This document shows positions 1 to 8,220 of a stretch of 64,000 nucleotides of DNA, one piece after another. Every line of letters starts with the position of its first letter. Positions within the stretch are counted from its first letter, which is position 1. Made by a program: the position numbers and the translations under genes. Source of the stretch: JAPORY01 sp965215385 (GTDB lineage Bacteria; Pseudomonadota; Alphaproteobacteria; Rhodobacterales; Rhodobacteraceae); assembly GCA_965215385.1 (NCBI GenBank), contig OZ244059.1, positions 3,162,001-3,226,000 on the forward strand. Direction: 5' to 3'. The notes under the pieces are model-generated. The model was not told where the DNA came from, ran no database searches, and worked only from the letters and a program-made list of their open reading frames with translations.

Positions 1-96
1 TCTCATTGAGATCAATCTCAATAAAGGGGTGCCGAAATACACCGGACAAATTGTCACTATAGGATTGACCCTGTGCAGCAATACTGTTAATGCTCT

Positions 97-187
97 GCTC
101 ACCTCGGGGTGCCGCGCACGGCTGAGACGCGATTTCGTGAACCCGTTGAACCTGAACCGGATAATGCCGGCGGAGGGAAGGTTGAGC
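97..187 (+). promoter_or_regulatory. TPP riboswitch (THI element)
   Basis: The classic thi-box words are present in order: GGGGTGCC near 106, GGCTGAGA near 120, ACCCGTTGAACCTGA near 140, and CCGGATAATGCCGG followed by CGGAGGGAAG. A closing P1 stem can be drawn between GCTCACC at 97-103 and GGTTGAGC at 180-187. It lies directly in front of the thiamine importer genes, so it should lower their expression when thiamine pyrophosphate is plentiful. The Shine-Dalgarno sequence of thiB (AAAAGGAG, about 213-220) follows 26 bases later, which fits control of translation initiation; no clear U-rich terminator is seen. Confidence 0.95.
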
Positions 188-223
188 GTTCTCATCCTCT
201 CCCACAACGCCAAAAAGGAGAGA

Positions 224-1219
224 ATGATGTACCGCTTTATGTCTGCCATCGCTATCGTTTTAATGTCGGCCGTCACTGCCGCGGCGAATGACCGACCGCA
301 ACTGACAGTGTATACCTATGACAGTTTCGTTTCGGATTGGGGTCCGGGACCCGCCGTAAAAGCGGAATTCGAAAAATTATGCGACTGCGAACTCAATTTT
401 GTTGCGGCCGGTGATGGCGCTGCACTGCTGGCCCGCTTGCGACTTGAGGGCGAACGCAGTGACGCGGATTTGGTGTTGGGCCTTGACACCAATTTAATCG
501 CGGAGGCAAAAGCCTCGAACCTATTCGCGCCGCATGGCGTTTCTGATCTCAATTTAGACTTGCCAGTTGCTTGGACGGACGAAATCTTTCTGCCGTTCGA
601 CTGGGGGTATTTTGCGTTCGTGCATAACGCTGAATTATCCAAAGTTCCGAGTAATTTTGAAGAGCTTGCCGCGAGCGATCTGTCGATCATCATTCAAGAC
701 CCGCGATCTTCGACTCCAGGCTTAGGACTCTTGCTTTGGGTAAAGGCAGCGTACGGAGAGCGAGCAGGCGAAATTTGGGCAGCTTTGGCCGATAACGTTG
801 TGACAGTTACCCCCGGTTGGTCAGAGGCATACGGCTTGTTCTTGGATGGCGAAGCGGACCTGGTCTTGTCCTACACAACCTCACCAGCCTATCATCTGAT
901 CGCAGAGGAGGATGCGAGTAAAGCCGCGGCTTTATTTTCGGAGGGGCACTACATGCAGATTGAGGTGGCGGCAAAGCTGACATCGACGGATAATTCTGAG
1001 TTAGCAGATCAATTCCTTGAATTTATGATGACCGAGGGATTTCAGGGCGTGATACCAACAACGAACTGGATGTATCCAGTGGCCGTTCCGCCGTCGGGCT
1101 TGCCTGACGGTTTTGAGACACTGATTCGACCCGAAACCTCGCTGCTATTGCCGCCGGGAGAGGCCCGAGATCTAAAGTTGCTGGCATTAGTTGAATGGCG
1201 AGCGGCACTCAGTCGTTAG
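224..1219 (+). CDS. thiB: thiamine ABC transporter, periplasmic binding protein ThiB
   Basis: About 331 residues. The start is placed at the ATG at 224 (a second ATG follows at 227) because AAAAGGAG sits just upstream and the protein then begins with a typical signal peptide ending near TAAAND. An open frame upstream runs through the riboswitch and is not a real start. The mature protein begins with the TVYTYDSF-type opening strand of the ThiB/extracellular solute-binding family and keeps the family's usual length. It should bind thiamine or its phosphates in the periplasm and pass them to ThiP. Its last 25 bases overlap thiP, so the three genes form a tight operon under the riboswitch. Confidence 0.93.
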   Translation: MMYRFMSAIAIVLMSAVTAAANDRPQLTVYTYDSFVSDWGPGPAVKAEFEKLCDCELNFVAAGDGAALLARLRLEGERSDADLVLGLDTNLIAEAKASNLFAPHGVSDLNLDLPVAWTDEIFLPFDWGYFAFVHNAELSKVPSNFEELAASDLSIIIQDPRSSTPGLGLLLWVKAAYGERAGEIWAALADNVVTVTPGWSEAYGLFLDGEADLVLSYTTSPAYHLIAEEDASKAAALFSEGHYMQIEVAAKLTSTDNSELADQFLEFMMTEGFQGVIPTTNWMYPVAVPPSGLPDGFETLIRPETSLLLPPGEARDLKLLALVEWRAALSR

Positions 1220-2760
1220 GTTGGATTGGTTGGACCGGAATTGCTTTTGCGGTTAGTGTCCCAGCAATCATCCTGCTATCCGTTGCCGCAATCCTCTCTG
1301 TTGCCGAGGCGGGTAGCGGTTTAACTTCGGGCGATTGGGCAGCACTACGCTTTACCATTTGGCAAGCGACACTGTCGGCGGTGCTCAGCGTTACCCTTGC
1401 GGTGCCACTGGCCCGAGCTTTGGCACGACGGGATTTCGTCGGACGGGGGGTCGTTATAACGCTGCTCGGCGCGCCGTTTCTGCTACCTGTCATTGTTGCG
1501 GTATTTGGGTTGCTGGCAGTGTTCGGCCGCAATGGCGTGCTGAACGCGATGCTTGAAACCATGGCTCCTGAATCAGTTTCGATCTTTGGATTGCACGGCG
1601 TTGTATTGGCGCATGTTTTTTTTAATCTACCGCTTGCAACGCGCTTTATTTTGCAGGGATGGCAGGAGATACCGGCGGAGCGTTTTCGACTCGCCGCCAG
1701 CTTAGGGATGGATACGAAAGCGATCAATCGGCACCTCGAATGGCCGATGCTGAAGCAAGTCCTGCCCTGCGCCTTGGTCGTCATTTTCGCAGTATGTACG
1801 ACTACCTTTGCCGTTGCGCTCATACTCGGCGGAGGACCACGTGCCTCGACGGTCGAACTCGCAATCTATCAATCGTTGCGGTTCGAATTTGATCTCCGCC
1901 GCGCAGCCTTTCTGGCTCTCATGCAAATCGGAATAATGGTTGTGCTTGCCTTTATCGCCTATCAAGTTATGGCTCCGACACTCTTGTCGCACCGTATCGA
2001 TCGCCCCGTTATGAGATGGGACGGCCGGAGTTTTGTGATGCGAATGATTGATGGCGGTGTCATCCTGATCGCTATTGGATTTTTATTGACGCCTATTTTG
2101 ATGGTTATGATCCAAGGAGTACCAAAAATACTAGGCCTGCCGGCGGTGGTTTGGGAGTCGCTTCTCCGGTCGCTGATGGTTGCGGTTGCTTCAACCGTGA
2201 TCGTCTTGGGCGTCTTGATTCCGATGTCCTATGCCGCAGCGCGTCGGCCGCACCAAAGCGTTTGGATCGAGTCGGCGGGATTGATGTCTTTCGCCGTATC
2301 GTCTTTGGTTCTCGGTACTGGAATATTCGTTCTCATCAATCCGTTCATGCGGCCTGATTCGCTGGCTCTGCCGATTACGGCACTAGTCAATGCGCTCGCG
2401 ACACTGCCATTTGCATTGCGGTCGGTTCTCCCCGCATTTTGTCAGGCCGAAGCTGATTACGGTCGGTTGGCTGACTCAATTGGTTTGACGCCGTGGGCGC
2501 GACTTAAACTGGTCTTCCTCCAGCATAGTAGGCGCGAGATCGGATTTGTTGCCGGACTGGCGGCGGCATTATCAATGGGCGATCTCGGCGTCATCACGCT
2601 TTTTGCCGCGCCCGATACGCCAACCTTGCCACTACAAATATACCGTCTCATGGGTGCCTATCGTATGCAGGATGCGGCGGGCGCATCAGTGTTGCTCCTG
2701 CTGTTCAGCTTTGGCTTGTTTTGGATATTGGATCGAGGGGCTCGCCGTGTTGAGATTTGA
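1195..2760 (+). CDS. thiP: thiamine ABC transporter, permease ThiP
   Basis: 521 residues, strongly hydrophobic, with two homologous permease halves as in ThiP and the FbpB-type permeases. Each half carries a cytoplasmic EAA-type loop; the first is around the AASLGMD segment and the second around the ADSIGLT segment. It forms the inner-membrane channel for thiamine delivered by ThiB, driven by ThiQ. The start ATG lies inside the end of thiB and the end overlaps the start of thiQ by 14 bases, so translation is probably coupled through the operon. Length and domain layout are normal and nothing looks broken. Confidence 0.93.
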   Translation: MASGTQSLGWIGWTGIAFAVSVPAIILLSVAAILSVAEAGSGLTSGDWAALRFTIWQATLSAVLSVTLAVPLARALARRDFVGRGVVITLLGAPFLLPVIVAVFGLLAVFGRNGVLNAMLETMAPESVSIFGLHGVVLAHVFFNLPLATRFILQGWQEIPAERFRLAASLGMDTKAINRHLEWPMLKQVLPCALVVIFAVCTTTFAVALILGGGPRASTVELAIYQSLRFEFDLRRAAFLALMQIGIMVVLAFIAYQVMAPTLLSHRIDRPVMRWDGRSFVMRMIDGGVILIAIGFLLTPILMVMIQGVPKILGLPAVVWESLLRSLMVAVASTVIVLGVLIPMSYAAARRPHQSVWIESAGLMSFAVSSLVLGTGIFVLINPFMRPDSLALPITALVNALATLPFALRSVLPAFCQAEADYGRLADSIGLTPWARLKLVFLQHSRREIGFVAGLAAALSMGDLGVITLFAAPDTPTLPLQIYRLMGAYRMQDAAGASVLLLLFSFGLFWILDRGARRVEI

Positions 2761-3442
2761 ACAAGTTTGCTTCCGGCGAGACGAGTTTTCCCTATTTGTC
2801 GACGGGTCAATCTTGGGACCGGGCATAACTGCCGTCATTGGTCCTTCTGGTGCCGGCAAATCGACGCTAATATCACTCATATCGGGCTTTGAACTGCCAG
2901 CAGCAGGCCAGATTTACTGGGATGACTTGCCGATCACGAGAATGTCCCCCGACCAGCGACCGGTATCGGTAATTTTTCAAGATCATAATTTGTTCCCACA
3001 CCTCAATGCCGTCACGAATGTTGCACTTGGATTGTCCCCGCGCGCAAATCCCGGTGATGCCGCAAGAGAAGCGGCTCATTCAGCACTGGTCGCTGTCGGA
3101 TTAGAAAAATTAGGATCATCGTTACCGGCCGCACTCTCTGGCGGCCAGCAAAGTCGGGTCGCATTGGCTCGCGCTTTGGTAACAAACAAGCCTCTCATCC
3201 TACTTGATGAAGCTTTTTCCGCCTTAGGTCCGGCCTTACGGACCGAGATGCTTAACCTCCTGAAGTCAGTATTAGCAGACCGCACCGTGTTGTTGGTCAC
3301 CCATAACCCAGGGGACGCGCTGCAGGTATCACAGCAGACCCTATTTGTGGAAGACGGTTGCGTTTGGCCAGCAACATCCACATCTGAACTCTTTGCGCGG
3401 CCACACCAGAGCTTGAAAGCTTACCTGGATTTGGGAAATTGA
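2747..3442 (+). CDS. thiQ: thiamine ABC transporter, ATP-binding protein ThiQ
   Basis: About 231 residues from the GTG at 2747; an in-frame extension upstream lies wholly inside thiP and is rejected. Walker A is GPSGAGKST, the signature is LSGGQQSRVALARAL, and Walker B is LILLDEAFSALG, so it is a competent ATPase. The short length is typical of ThiQ, which lacks the long C-terminal regulatory domain of the MalK group. It energises ThiP at the cytoplasmic face. It is the last gene of the riboswitch-controlled operon; the next 170 bases hold no gene. Confidence 0.93.
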   Translation: MLRFEQVCFRRDEFSLFVDGSILGPGITAVIGPSGAGKSTLISLISGFELPAAGQIYWDDLPITRMSPDQRPVSVIFQDHNLFPHLNAVTNVALGLSPRANPGDAAREAAHSALVAVGLEKLGSSLPAALSGGQQSRVALARALVTNKPLILLDEAFSALGPALRTEMLNLLKSVLADRTVLLVTHNPGDALQVSQQTLFVEDGCVWPATSTSELFARPHQSLKAYLDLGN

Positions 3443-3617
3443 GCGTGCTAGAAGATTGGTTCTCTGCACCGCCGACAAGAGCGATAGCGGCAGCGTGACG
3501 CGGCGGATCGTGAGTAAAATCGGCCGAAAATGCTCGAAGATACGTCAAAATGGGTCGCTGTGGTGGTCGTCGTGGCAACTTGCAACGGAATTTACCCGCG
3601 AGCGACGCGTGTGCCGC

Positions 3618-3900
3618 TCACGACCGGTTTCGCACCCAACCAGGTTCCGGCAGTCGGATTAGAAAGGCAATGATTACCACCGCGATGCCGATCATTCATG
3701 CCAGCCATCGCGTGGATCAGTGGCGTCTCGCGCTGTGCGGTTTCTTTGCGCATCTCCGCCAAACCAACACCAGTCCAGGCTTCCATAGCTTCGTTCCTCG
3801 CTAGGATTGCCTCAATTTCACTGCGCACAGCCTTGAACTTACCGCGGAACTCGTCAGCCAATTCGGCAATCGCCAGTGAATTATCACACTCGTCGTTCAT
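3618..3900 (-). pseudogene. broken gene for a small coiled-coil, single-TM protein
   Basis: The ATG at 3900 starts a helical, charged frame that runs to about residue 66 (segment LIHAMAG). The expected membrane helix is not in that frame but one frame over: MIGIAVVIIAFLIRLP followed by a stop at 3618-3620. One extra base near 3695 (in ATGAATGATC) would explain the shift. The layout of a charged N-terminal coil with NEA/NES and REx motifs, then one hydrophobic helix and a short proline-bearing tail, matches the intact genes at 16794-17102 and 24029-24280, so I take it as a frameshifted relative. Function is unknown; a holin-like or XhlA-like role is only a guess. Confidence 0.55.
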
Positions 3901-4047
3901 TCTTTGATCCTAGCCGCACCTCACACCGTGATCAAATGCCAGCGATCGCACGGGGCTACGATTGCTCGAATATTTGGCGGATCAAGATCCCATTTCACGC
4001 CCATAGGCTTAGGCCGATCCGGTCAAGCCACTACTGCAATGGTGGTT

Positions 4048-4272
4048 TCAAAGCAGTAAGTTTCGAAACATCGCTGCCAATGCCTTCGCTGCTGCTTCGG
4101 CCAGAAATCCCGTCAATTCCTCGTCAACTCGTCTCGCAATCAAGGGATCGTCGTCCTTGCGAGCCTCTAGCCAAGTGCCGAGCAGACTTTGCCGATGATT
4201 CCGTGCTAGGACTTCATCAGGAGCCGTCGCTTGTTTGGCATCGCTGACACCACTAGCCAGCGGATCGGCCAG
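4048..4272 (-). pseudogene. unrecognised ORF remnant lacking a start codon
   Basis: Reading leftward from about 4272 to a stop at 4048-4050 gives roughly 75 residues of regular helical composition, ending with RRVDEELTGFLAEAAAKAL and a short hydrophobic tail. A stop codon lies just upstream in the same frame and no ATG, GTG or TTG is available, so it is probably the 3' end of a decayed gene. I do not recognise a family. The rest of the stretch 3901-4388 shows nothing coding. Confidence 0.3.
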
Positions 4273-4388
4273 AAAACCGGCTCAAATTTGCTATGTTGTT
4301 GGCGCCAATTTTAGAATTCGGATACCCGCCTAAATATTGCCGAATATCGACTGCGTAGCGATGATGAAGCTCAAGTTATCCGAATGGG

Positions 4389-4775
4389 TTACCCGCACGG
4401 AAAGGCGTCTTGCAGCGTGGCCAGAATCGATTCGGCGGCGGGCATCTTGGTTCGGTGCGAATAATTCCCGTGTACCCAGCGCATAAACGCCCACCGGATT
4501 TCATCAGGCGCATTTTGCTCGGGTAAGCAGATGCCACTGTCGGGGCCAACCGAACCCGTAGCCTCCAAAGCGTCAACATAACCGATGATATATTGTTCAC
4601 ATTCAATCTCGGCCACTTGACCCCAGCGCGCATCATTGTCGGCTTCTTGGCAGGGCGATAGCAGTTCTTCGGTCGTATAGTTTGAATGAATCTTGAGCAC
4701 TGATCGTGAGCCCGCATGAACTGAACTTACCAAGGCAATTGCAGCGGCTGCCCATAAAAGCAATGTTATTCGCAT
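4389..4775 (-). CDS. secreted small protein of the Rap1a/Tai type
   Basis: 128 residues with an N-terminal signal peptide ending near VHAGS. The mature part has cysteines around residues 42, 59, 83 and 127, and the segments ECEQYIIGYVDAL, GICLPE and W-x-HG that recall the Rap1a/Tai immunity-like domain. Members of that family include antidotes of Serratia type VI effectors, but many are single periplasmic proteins with no known partner, and no T6SS gene is present here. It stands alone, pointing toward 3.9 kb, 66 bases downstream of the cytochrome gene on the same strand. The family call is moderate; the secreted location is firm. Confidence 0.6.
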   Translation of the reverse strand: MRITLLLWAAAAIALVSSVHAGSRSVLKIHSNYTTEELLSPCQEADNDARWGQVAEIECEQYIIGYVDALEATGSVGPDSGICLPEQNAPDEIRWAFMRWVHGNYSHRTKMPAAESILATLQDAFPCG

Positions 4776-4840
4776 GATGATGCTCCCTTATGATCGCGCA
4801 ACTTCAAACGGCGACGACAAACTATTCATTACTATTCCAA

Positions 4841-7213
4841 CTACTGCGAGGTCTGCCGTTTGTTCGCCAAGGCGTGGACTGCCGCGTCCATAACGGCCTG
4901 ATGCTCAAGGTTGTTGACGAACTTCTCCGAATTAACCGCGTCCCATACCTCCGCATCAGTCATGTTTTGGTGACAACCCATGCAAAGACCTGTGCGCTCC
5001 ATTTTCTCTCGCATATCCTGTGGCAATGGACCGGTGAGGGGCCAGTGCGAACCAACAGTTACGAGCTGGTCACCGTCTTCAGTCACAATCCGACTCAGAT
5101 CATGATTCAGTGATGGAACTGGTTGCGATTGTAGCTGGGTTTGCTGCGGAATGATTTCGCCGAGTGCCGTCTCAAGATCAACGGTGAAGCCATCCTCATA
5201 GCCCTTCAAGAACCGCCCACCAGAAATCCCGTACCCGAGAGCTTTGGGGTTGTTGTGACAGCTTTCGCAGGTGCGAGCTTCGCGACCAGCAGTGTGCGGT
5301 TGTACCGCTGCGTGATCTAAGCCCTTGGTTCCGCCCGCATCTGGCGTCATCCAAGTTTCGTTGTGCGCGACGGTATTGCCGTCCTTATCAATGACGGTCG
5401 TGATGACTTGGCAACCTGGCATAAGTGGCGATACGCGCCCCTCGCCGTTTATCCCCAGAGTTGGCTCCTCCCAGCGAAGGTAAGACCGCGTCTCCGATAC
5501 CTTGCCGGGTGATGTTAAGCCGTTCGTGCCCAGCGCGTAATCTGCGGTCAGTCCGTCTTCGCCGCGGGTATTTGCATTGTTGATCCAGTCGATATCAGTT
5601 TTGCCTTCGGAATAATCAACTGTGATGTGACAACCATAGCATTGTGGTGCCCAGTCGGCATGGCAGGCATAACACTCCATCGAATCCATATGCTGACCAA
5701 CACTCATCATCGCAACTTCAGCATTGGGCGACTTCCAGTCACCACTGAGAGCGATTTGCTTTAGTACCGGCACCTCAAAATCCAAACCGGAAGCTGAATG
5801 TAATAAAACTTTCTCGCCGCTCTTGACAACATTGCCAAACGGATTGCCGCGTGCGGTCAGCAAATAGCCGTCTTGCGGTTCGTATACTTGGGCTGAATAC
5901 TGTTCTGGTAAGATATCGTCGGCAAGTCCACGCGGCGTCTGGGCAATGTCTTGCTGAAATTCCTCCCCATATCCGAGTGGAAGCTCCCACGGAAATTTAC
6001 TGACGGTGCCGTGACAATCCTCACATTCAATCTCGACTTGCGCTAATGTTGTGCCGGCAAGATTACCGTCGCCATGCATATCCACCGTCGTGTGGCAATC
6101 TTGACAAAGCATGCCACCTTCCGGGTTGCCGGGACGAGACTCGACCTGATGATGTAAGTCATCTTTGATAAACAGATAGTTCTTGGTGTGAAGTTTTGGT
6201 TGTTTGCCGCCCGTTGCCGTGTAGGGCGAGCCATAGGGGAACTCCATGATTCCCTGATAGCTGACACCAATGCGTTTCCCCCGATTGTGGCAGGAGTTGC
6301 AGGTTTCTGACGGTATCCCCGAATAGGTTAGATCACCATGAGTTACTTTGGATTTGCGCGAACCCTGCATTTGATGCACGAGCAGCTTGCCCGGTTGGTC
6401 ACGCGAAATCATCGGGTCGTTGCCCTCGTATAGTCCTTCATTGGAGTAGGGGACGTGACATGATGAGCAGCCCGTACCGCGAAAATCACCCCGCTTTTCT
6501 CGTCCTGAGACGCCGACGTGGCACCGCTGACACTGCTGTCTTGAATAGGTAATTCCCGCGAGATTGGGATGCTCGGAAATATCATCAACATTGACGGCGG
6601 GAACTTGCTCCATCGAGTCGACCAACTGGTCGGGATGCGCCTCCGCGTAGGCAAGCATATATTCGCGGTAGGCATCGGTGCCAATCGTTGGTTCAAAACC
6701 GTCTTCGTCTACCAACGAATAATTGCCATAAACTGACCGGTGGGTATCAATGACACCCCAAGACCAAAGGTTGCCTTGCAACTTACCCGCTTCAGTATTC
6801 ATTAAGGACTTCATGAGACGCTCGGAATATCCTTCGTGACACTGACCGCAGGCGCGATCAGCCACCCATAGGGCACCGGGATCGGGATAGAACGTGTGGG
6901 GACCGTATTCGGCGAGATCGGCGGGTGAGCCACTATGGGCAGCTTCGACGGTGGTGGCATTCGGCGTCCCGCCGTGACAAACAACGCAGCCACCGGGATC
7001 ACCAAAATCTGGTCCTATCGCGTGAATAGTGTCCATCATTGGACCTTGGGTAAAGTCCTCAATCCCTTCGTGACATGATAGACAGCCCATTTCGGCGGCA
7101 CGCTCAGGCGACACCGTGATGACGGTCGCTTCAGCACTCGCCGACTCGCTTGTTTGTGCCCAAGCTGAGCAACCGAGTCCTAAAGCCACGCAGATTATAA
7201 TGAAGGTACGCAC
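4841..7213 (-). CDS. periplasmic dodecaheme cytochrome c
   Basis: 790 residues from the GTG at 7213, chosen because AGGAGGGC lies six bases upstream and a signal peptide (ending near SAWAQ) begins there; the ORF extends 13 codons further without a ribosome site. Twelve CxxCH motifs are visible, near residues 44, 76, 122, 228, 249, 306, 370, 397, 514, 525, 649 and 744; two are only six residues apart (CYACH and CYGCH). No transmembrane helix, lipobox or catalytic domain follows, so it should be a soluble multihaem electron carrier or oxidoreductase. I cannot match it to OTR, NrfA, Hao or Omc families with confidence. It is divergent from an FNR-type gene and near ccm genes, pointing to anaerobic respiration. 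Confidence 0.85.
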   Translation of the reverse strand: MRTFIIICVALGLGCSAWAQTSESASAEATVITVSPERAAEMGCLSCHEGIEDFTQGPMMDTIHAIGPDFGDPGGCVVCHGGTPNATTVEAAHSGSPADLAEYGPHTFYPDPGALWVADRACGQCHEGYSERLMKSLMNTEAGKLQGNLWSWGVIDTHRSVYGNYSLVDEDGFEPTIGTDAYREYMLAYAEAHPDQLVDSMEQVPAVNVDDISEHPNLAGITYSRQQCQRCHVGVSGREKRGDFRGTGCSSCHVPYSNEGLYEGNDPMISRDQPGKLLVHQMQGSRKSKVTHGDLTYSGIPSETCNSCHNRGKRIGVSYQGIMEFPYGSPYTATGGKQPKLHTKNYLFIKDDLHHQVESRPGNPEGGMLCQDCHTTVDMHGDGNLAGTTLAQVEIECEDCHGTVSKFPWELPLGYGEEFQQDIAQTPRGLADDILPEQYSAQVYEPQDGYLLTARGNPFGNVVKSGEKVLLHSASGLDFEVPVLKQIALSGDWKSPNAEVAMMSVGQHMDSMECYACHADWAPQCYGCHITVDYSEGKTDIDWINNANTRGEDGLTADYALGTNGLTSPGKVSETRSYLRWEEPTLGINGEGRVSPLMPGCQVITTVIDKDGNTVAHNETWMTPDAGGTKGLDHAAVQPHTAGREARTCESCHNNPKALGYGISGGRFLKGYEDGFTVDLETALGEIIPQQTQLQSQPVPSLNHDLSRIVTEDGDQLVTVGSHWPLTGPLPQDMREKMERTGLCMGCHQNMTDAEVWDAVNSEKFVNNLEHQAVMDAAVHALANKRQTSQ

Positions 7214-7278
7214 AGTAAGCCCTCCTGCCAGATTCTTGCCGATAGACGACACTATGAGGCCGGTTAGACGGGGTCGCT

Positions 7279-7292
7279 CTGATATTTATCAG
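7279..7292. promoter_or_regulatory. candidate FNR-type operator for the multihaem cytochrome gene
   Basis: CTGATATTTATCAG is a perfect palindrome matching TGAT-N4-ATCA, the core of the FNR/Anr/FixK box. It is centred 72 bases upstream of the cytochrome start, the usual spacing for an activating site at about -41.5 from a transcript start near 7244. The outermost bases are C and G instead of T and A, so binding may be weaker than at the second site. Confidence 0.55.
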
Positions 7293-7377
7293 TTTTCAAA
7301 AAAAAATGTGGCCAACAATCGTACCGAGTTCAGCTGGGGGTTACCGGTCGCTGGTAGTCGTTTGTTGTCGGCGGGGT

Positions 7378-7391
7378 TTGATCTGAATCAA
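7378..7391. promoter_or_regulatory. consensus FNR box (TTGAT-N4-ATCAA)
   Basis: TTGATCTGAATCAA is an exact match to the FNR/Anr consensus. It lies 76 bases upstream of the FNR-type gene at 7467 and within the 253-base divergent region shared with the dodecaheme cytochrome gene. It is probably used for autoregulation of the regulator and, indirectly, of the ccm genes downstream. Confidence 0.75.
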
Positions 7392-7466
7392 TGTCAAATA
7401 GGCAATTGACTGCGACGAGTACTCTTACTGCCCGAAGGATGGATCGACTAGTCAAGAGGATGAAGA

Positions 7467-8207
7467 ATGTCGGTTGTCGAATTACGCAGACCCCCGCCAC
7501 AACGGCTTGATGCGCCCGCAAAGCCGTGCAATCACTGTCCGTTGGGGGAATGCGGCCTGCGAGTGTTCGCGCGGCAATCCGGAACAATCGCCAGTCGCGA
7601 ACTCGGGCGCGGCGATTACTTGACTGACCACGCAACCAACGGTTTTCGCTTTTGGACGGTAAAGCGCGGGACCGCTGCGATCAGCAAAATTCTACGGGAT
7701 GGGCGCCGCCAATTAGTTTCAATTGAGACTACCGGTCGTGTCATCATCGGTACGATGGCGACCGATGACAATGAAAGTTCGTTGGAGGCACTAACCGATT
7801 GTGAAATTTGTGATATCCAGTTCTCGCTCGCATCGCGGGAATTGAACGAGGATCCGCAGTTTGCGCGATTTCGTGGTGATTTAGTCGAAGAGCGCATACA
7901 GCGAAGTGCTGTGCATCTCTCGGTGGTTGGTCGTTTGGACAGCCATGAGCGCGTGATCTTCTTTCTGGCGTCGATGGCGGCAAAGGCGGGTCGAAGCGGG
8001 CAGGTGGTTTCCTTATCAATGTCACGCGAGGATATCGCTGACTATCTTGGTCTCAATACTGATTCTGTCAGCCGAATCCTTACCCACTTAAGAAAGACCG
8101 GATTGGTTCGCTTTCATTCACCGACCGAGTACAGTTTGAGTGACTGGTCGGCGATAGAGCGACGTTTGCCGATTGCAGTCGCGTCGGTCGAGCAGCATTT
8201 TTTGTGA
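7467..8207 (+). CDS. fnr: Crp/Fnr family regulator with iron-sulfur cysteines (FNR type)
   Basis: 246 residues: an N-terminal cysteine cluster (C21, C24, C29 in CNHCPLGEC), a cyclic-nucleotide-fold sensor with further cysteines at 112 and 115, a dimerisation helix, and a C-terminal helix-turn-helix. The recognition helix reads TDSVSR where E. coli FNR has VETISR, keeping the Ser-Arg that contact the TTGAT half site. Three N-terminal cysteines plus a central one is the set that holds an oxygen-sensitive [4Fe-4S] cluster, although the spacing here is Cx2Cx4C. It should switch genes on when oxygen falls. It is followed after 13 bases by ccmF, so it may be cotranscribed with the cytochrome maturation genes. 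Confidence 0.85.
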   Translation: MSVVELRRPPPQRLDAPAKPCNHCPLGECGLRVFARQSGTIASRELGRGDYLTDHATNGFRFWTVKRGTAAISKILRDGRRQLVSIETTGRVIIGTMATDDNESSLEALTDCEICDIQFSLASRELNEDPQFARFRGDLVEERIQRSAVHLSVVGRLDSHERVIFFLASMAAKAGRSGQVVSLSMSREDIADYLGLNTDSVSRILTHLRKTGLVRFHSPTEYSLSDWSAIERRLPIAVASVEQHFL

Positions 8208-8220
8208 CGGCGATATAGTA

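Noticed and set aside
29..223. Longer thiB start at position 29
   Set aside because: The extension is encoded by the TPP riboswitch and lacks a ribosome site; the signal peptide begins at 224.
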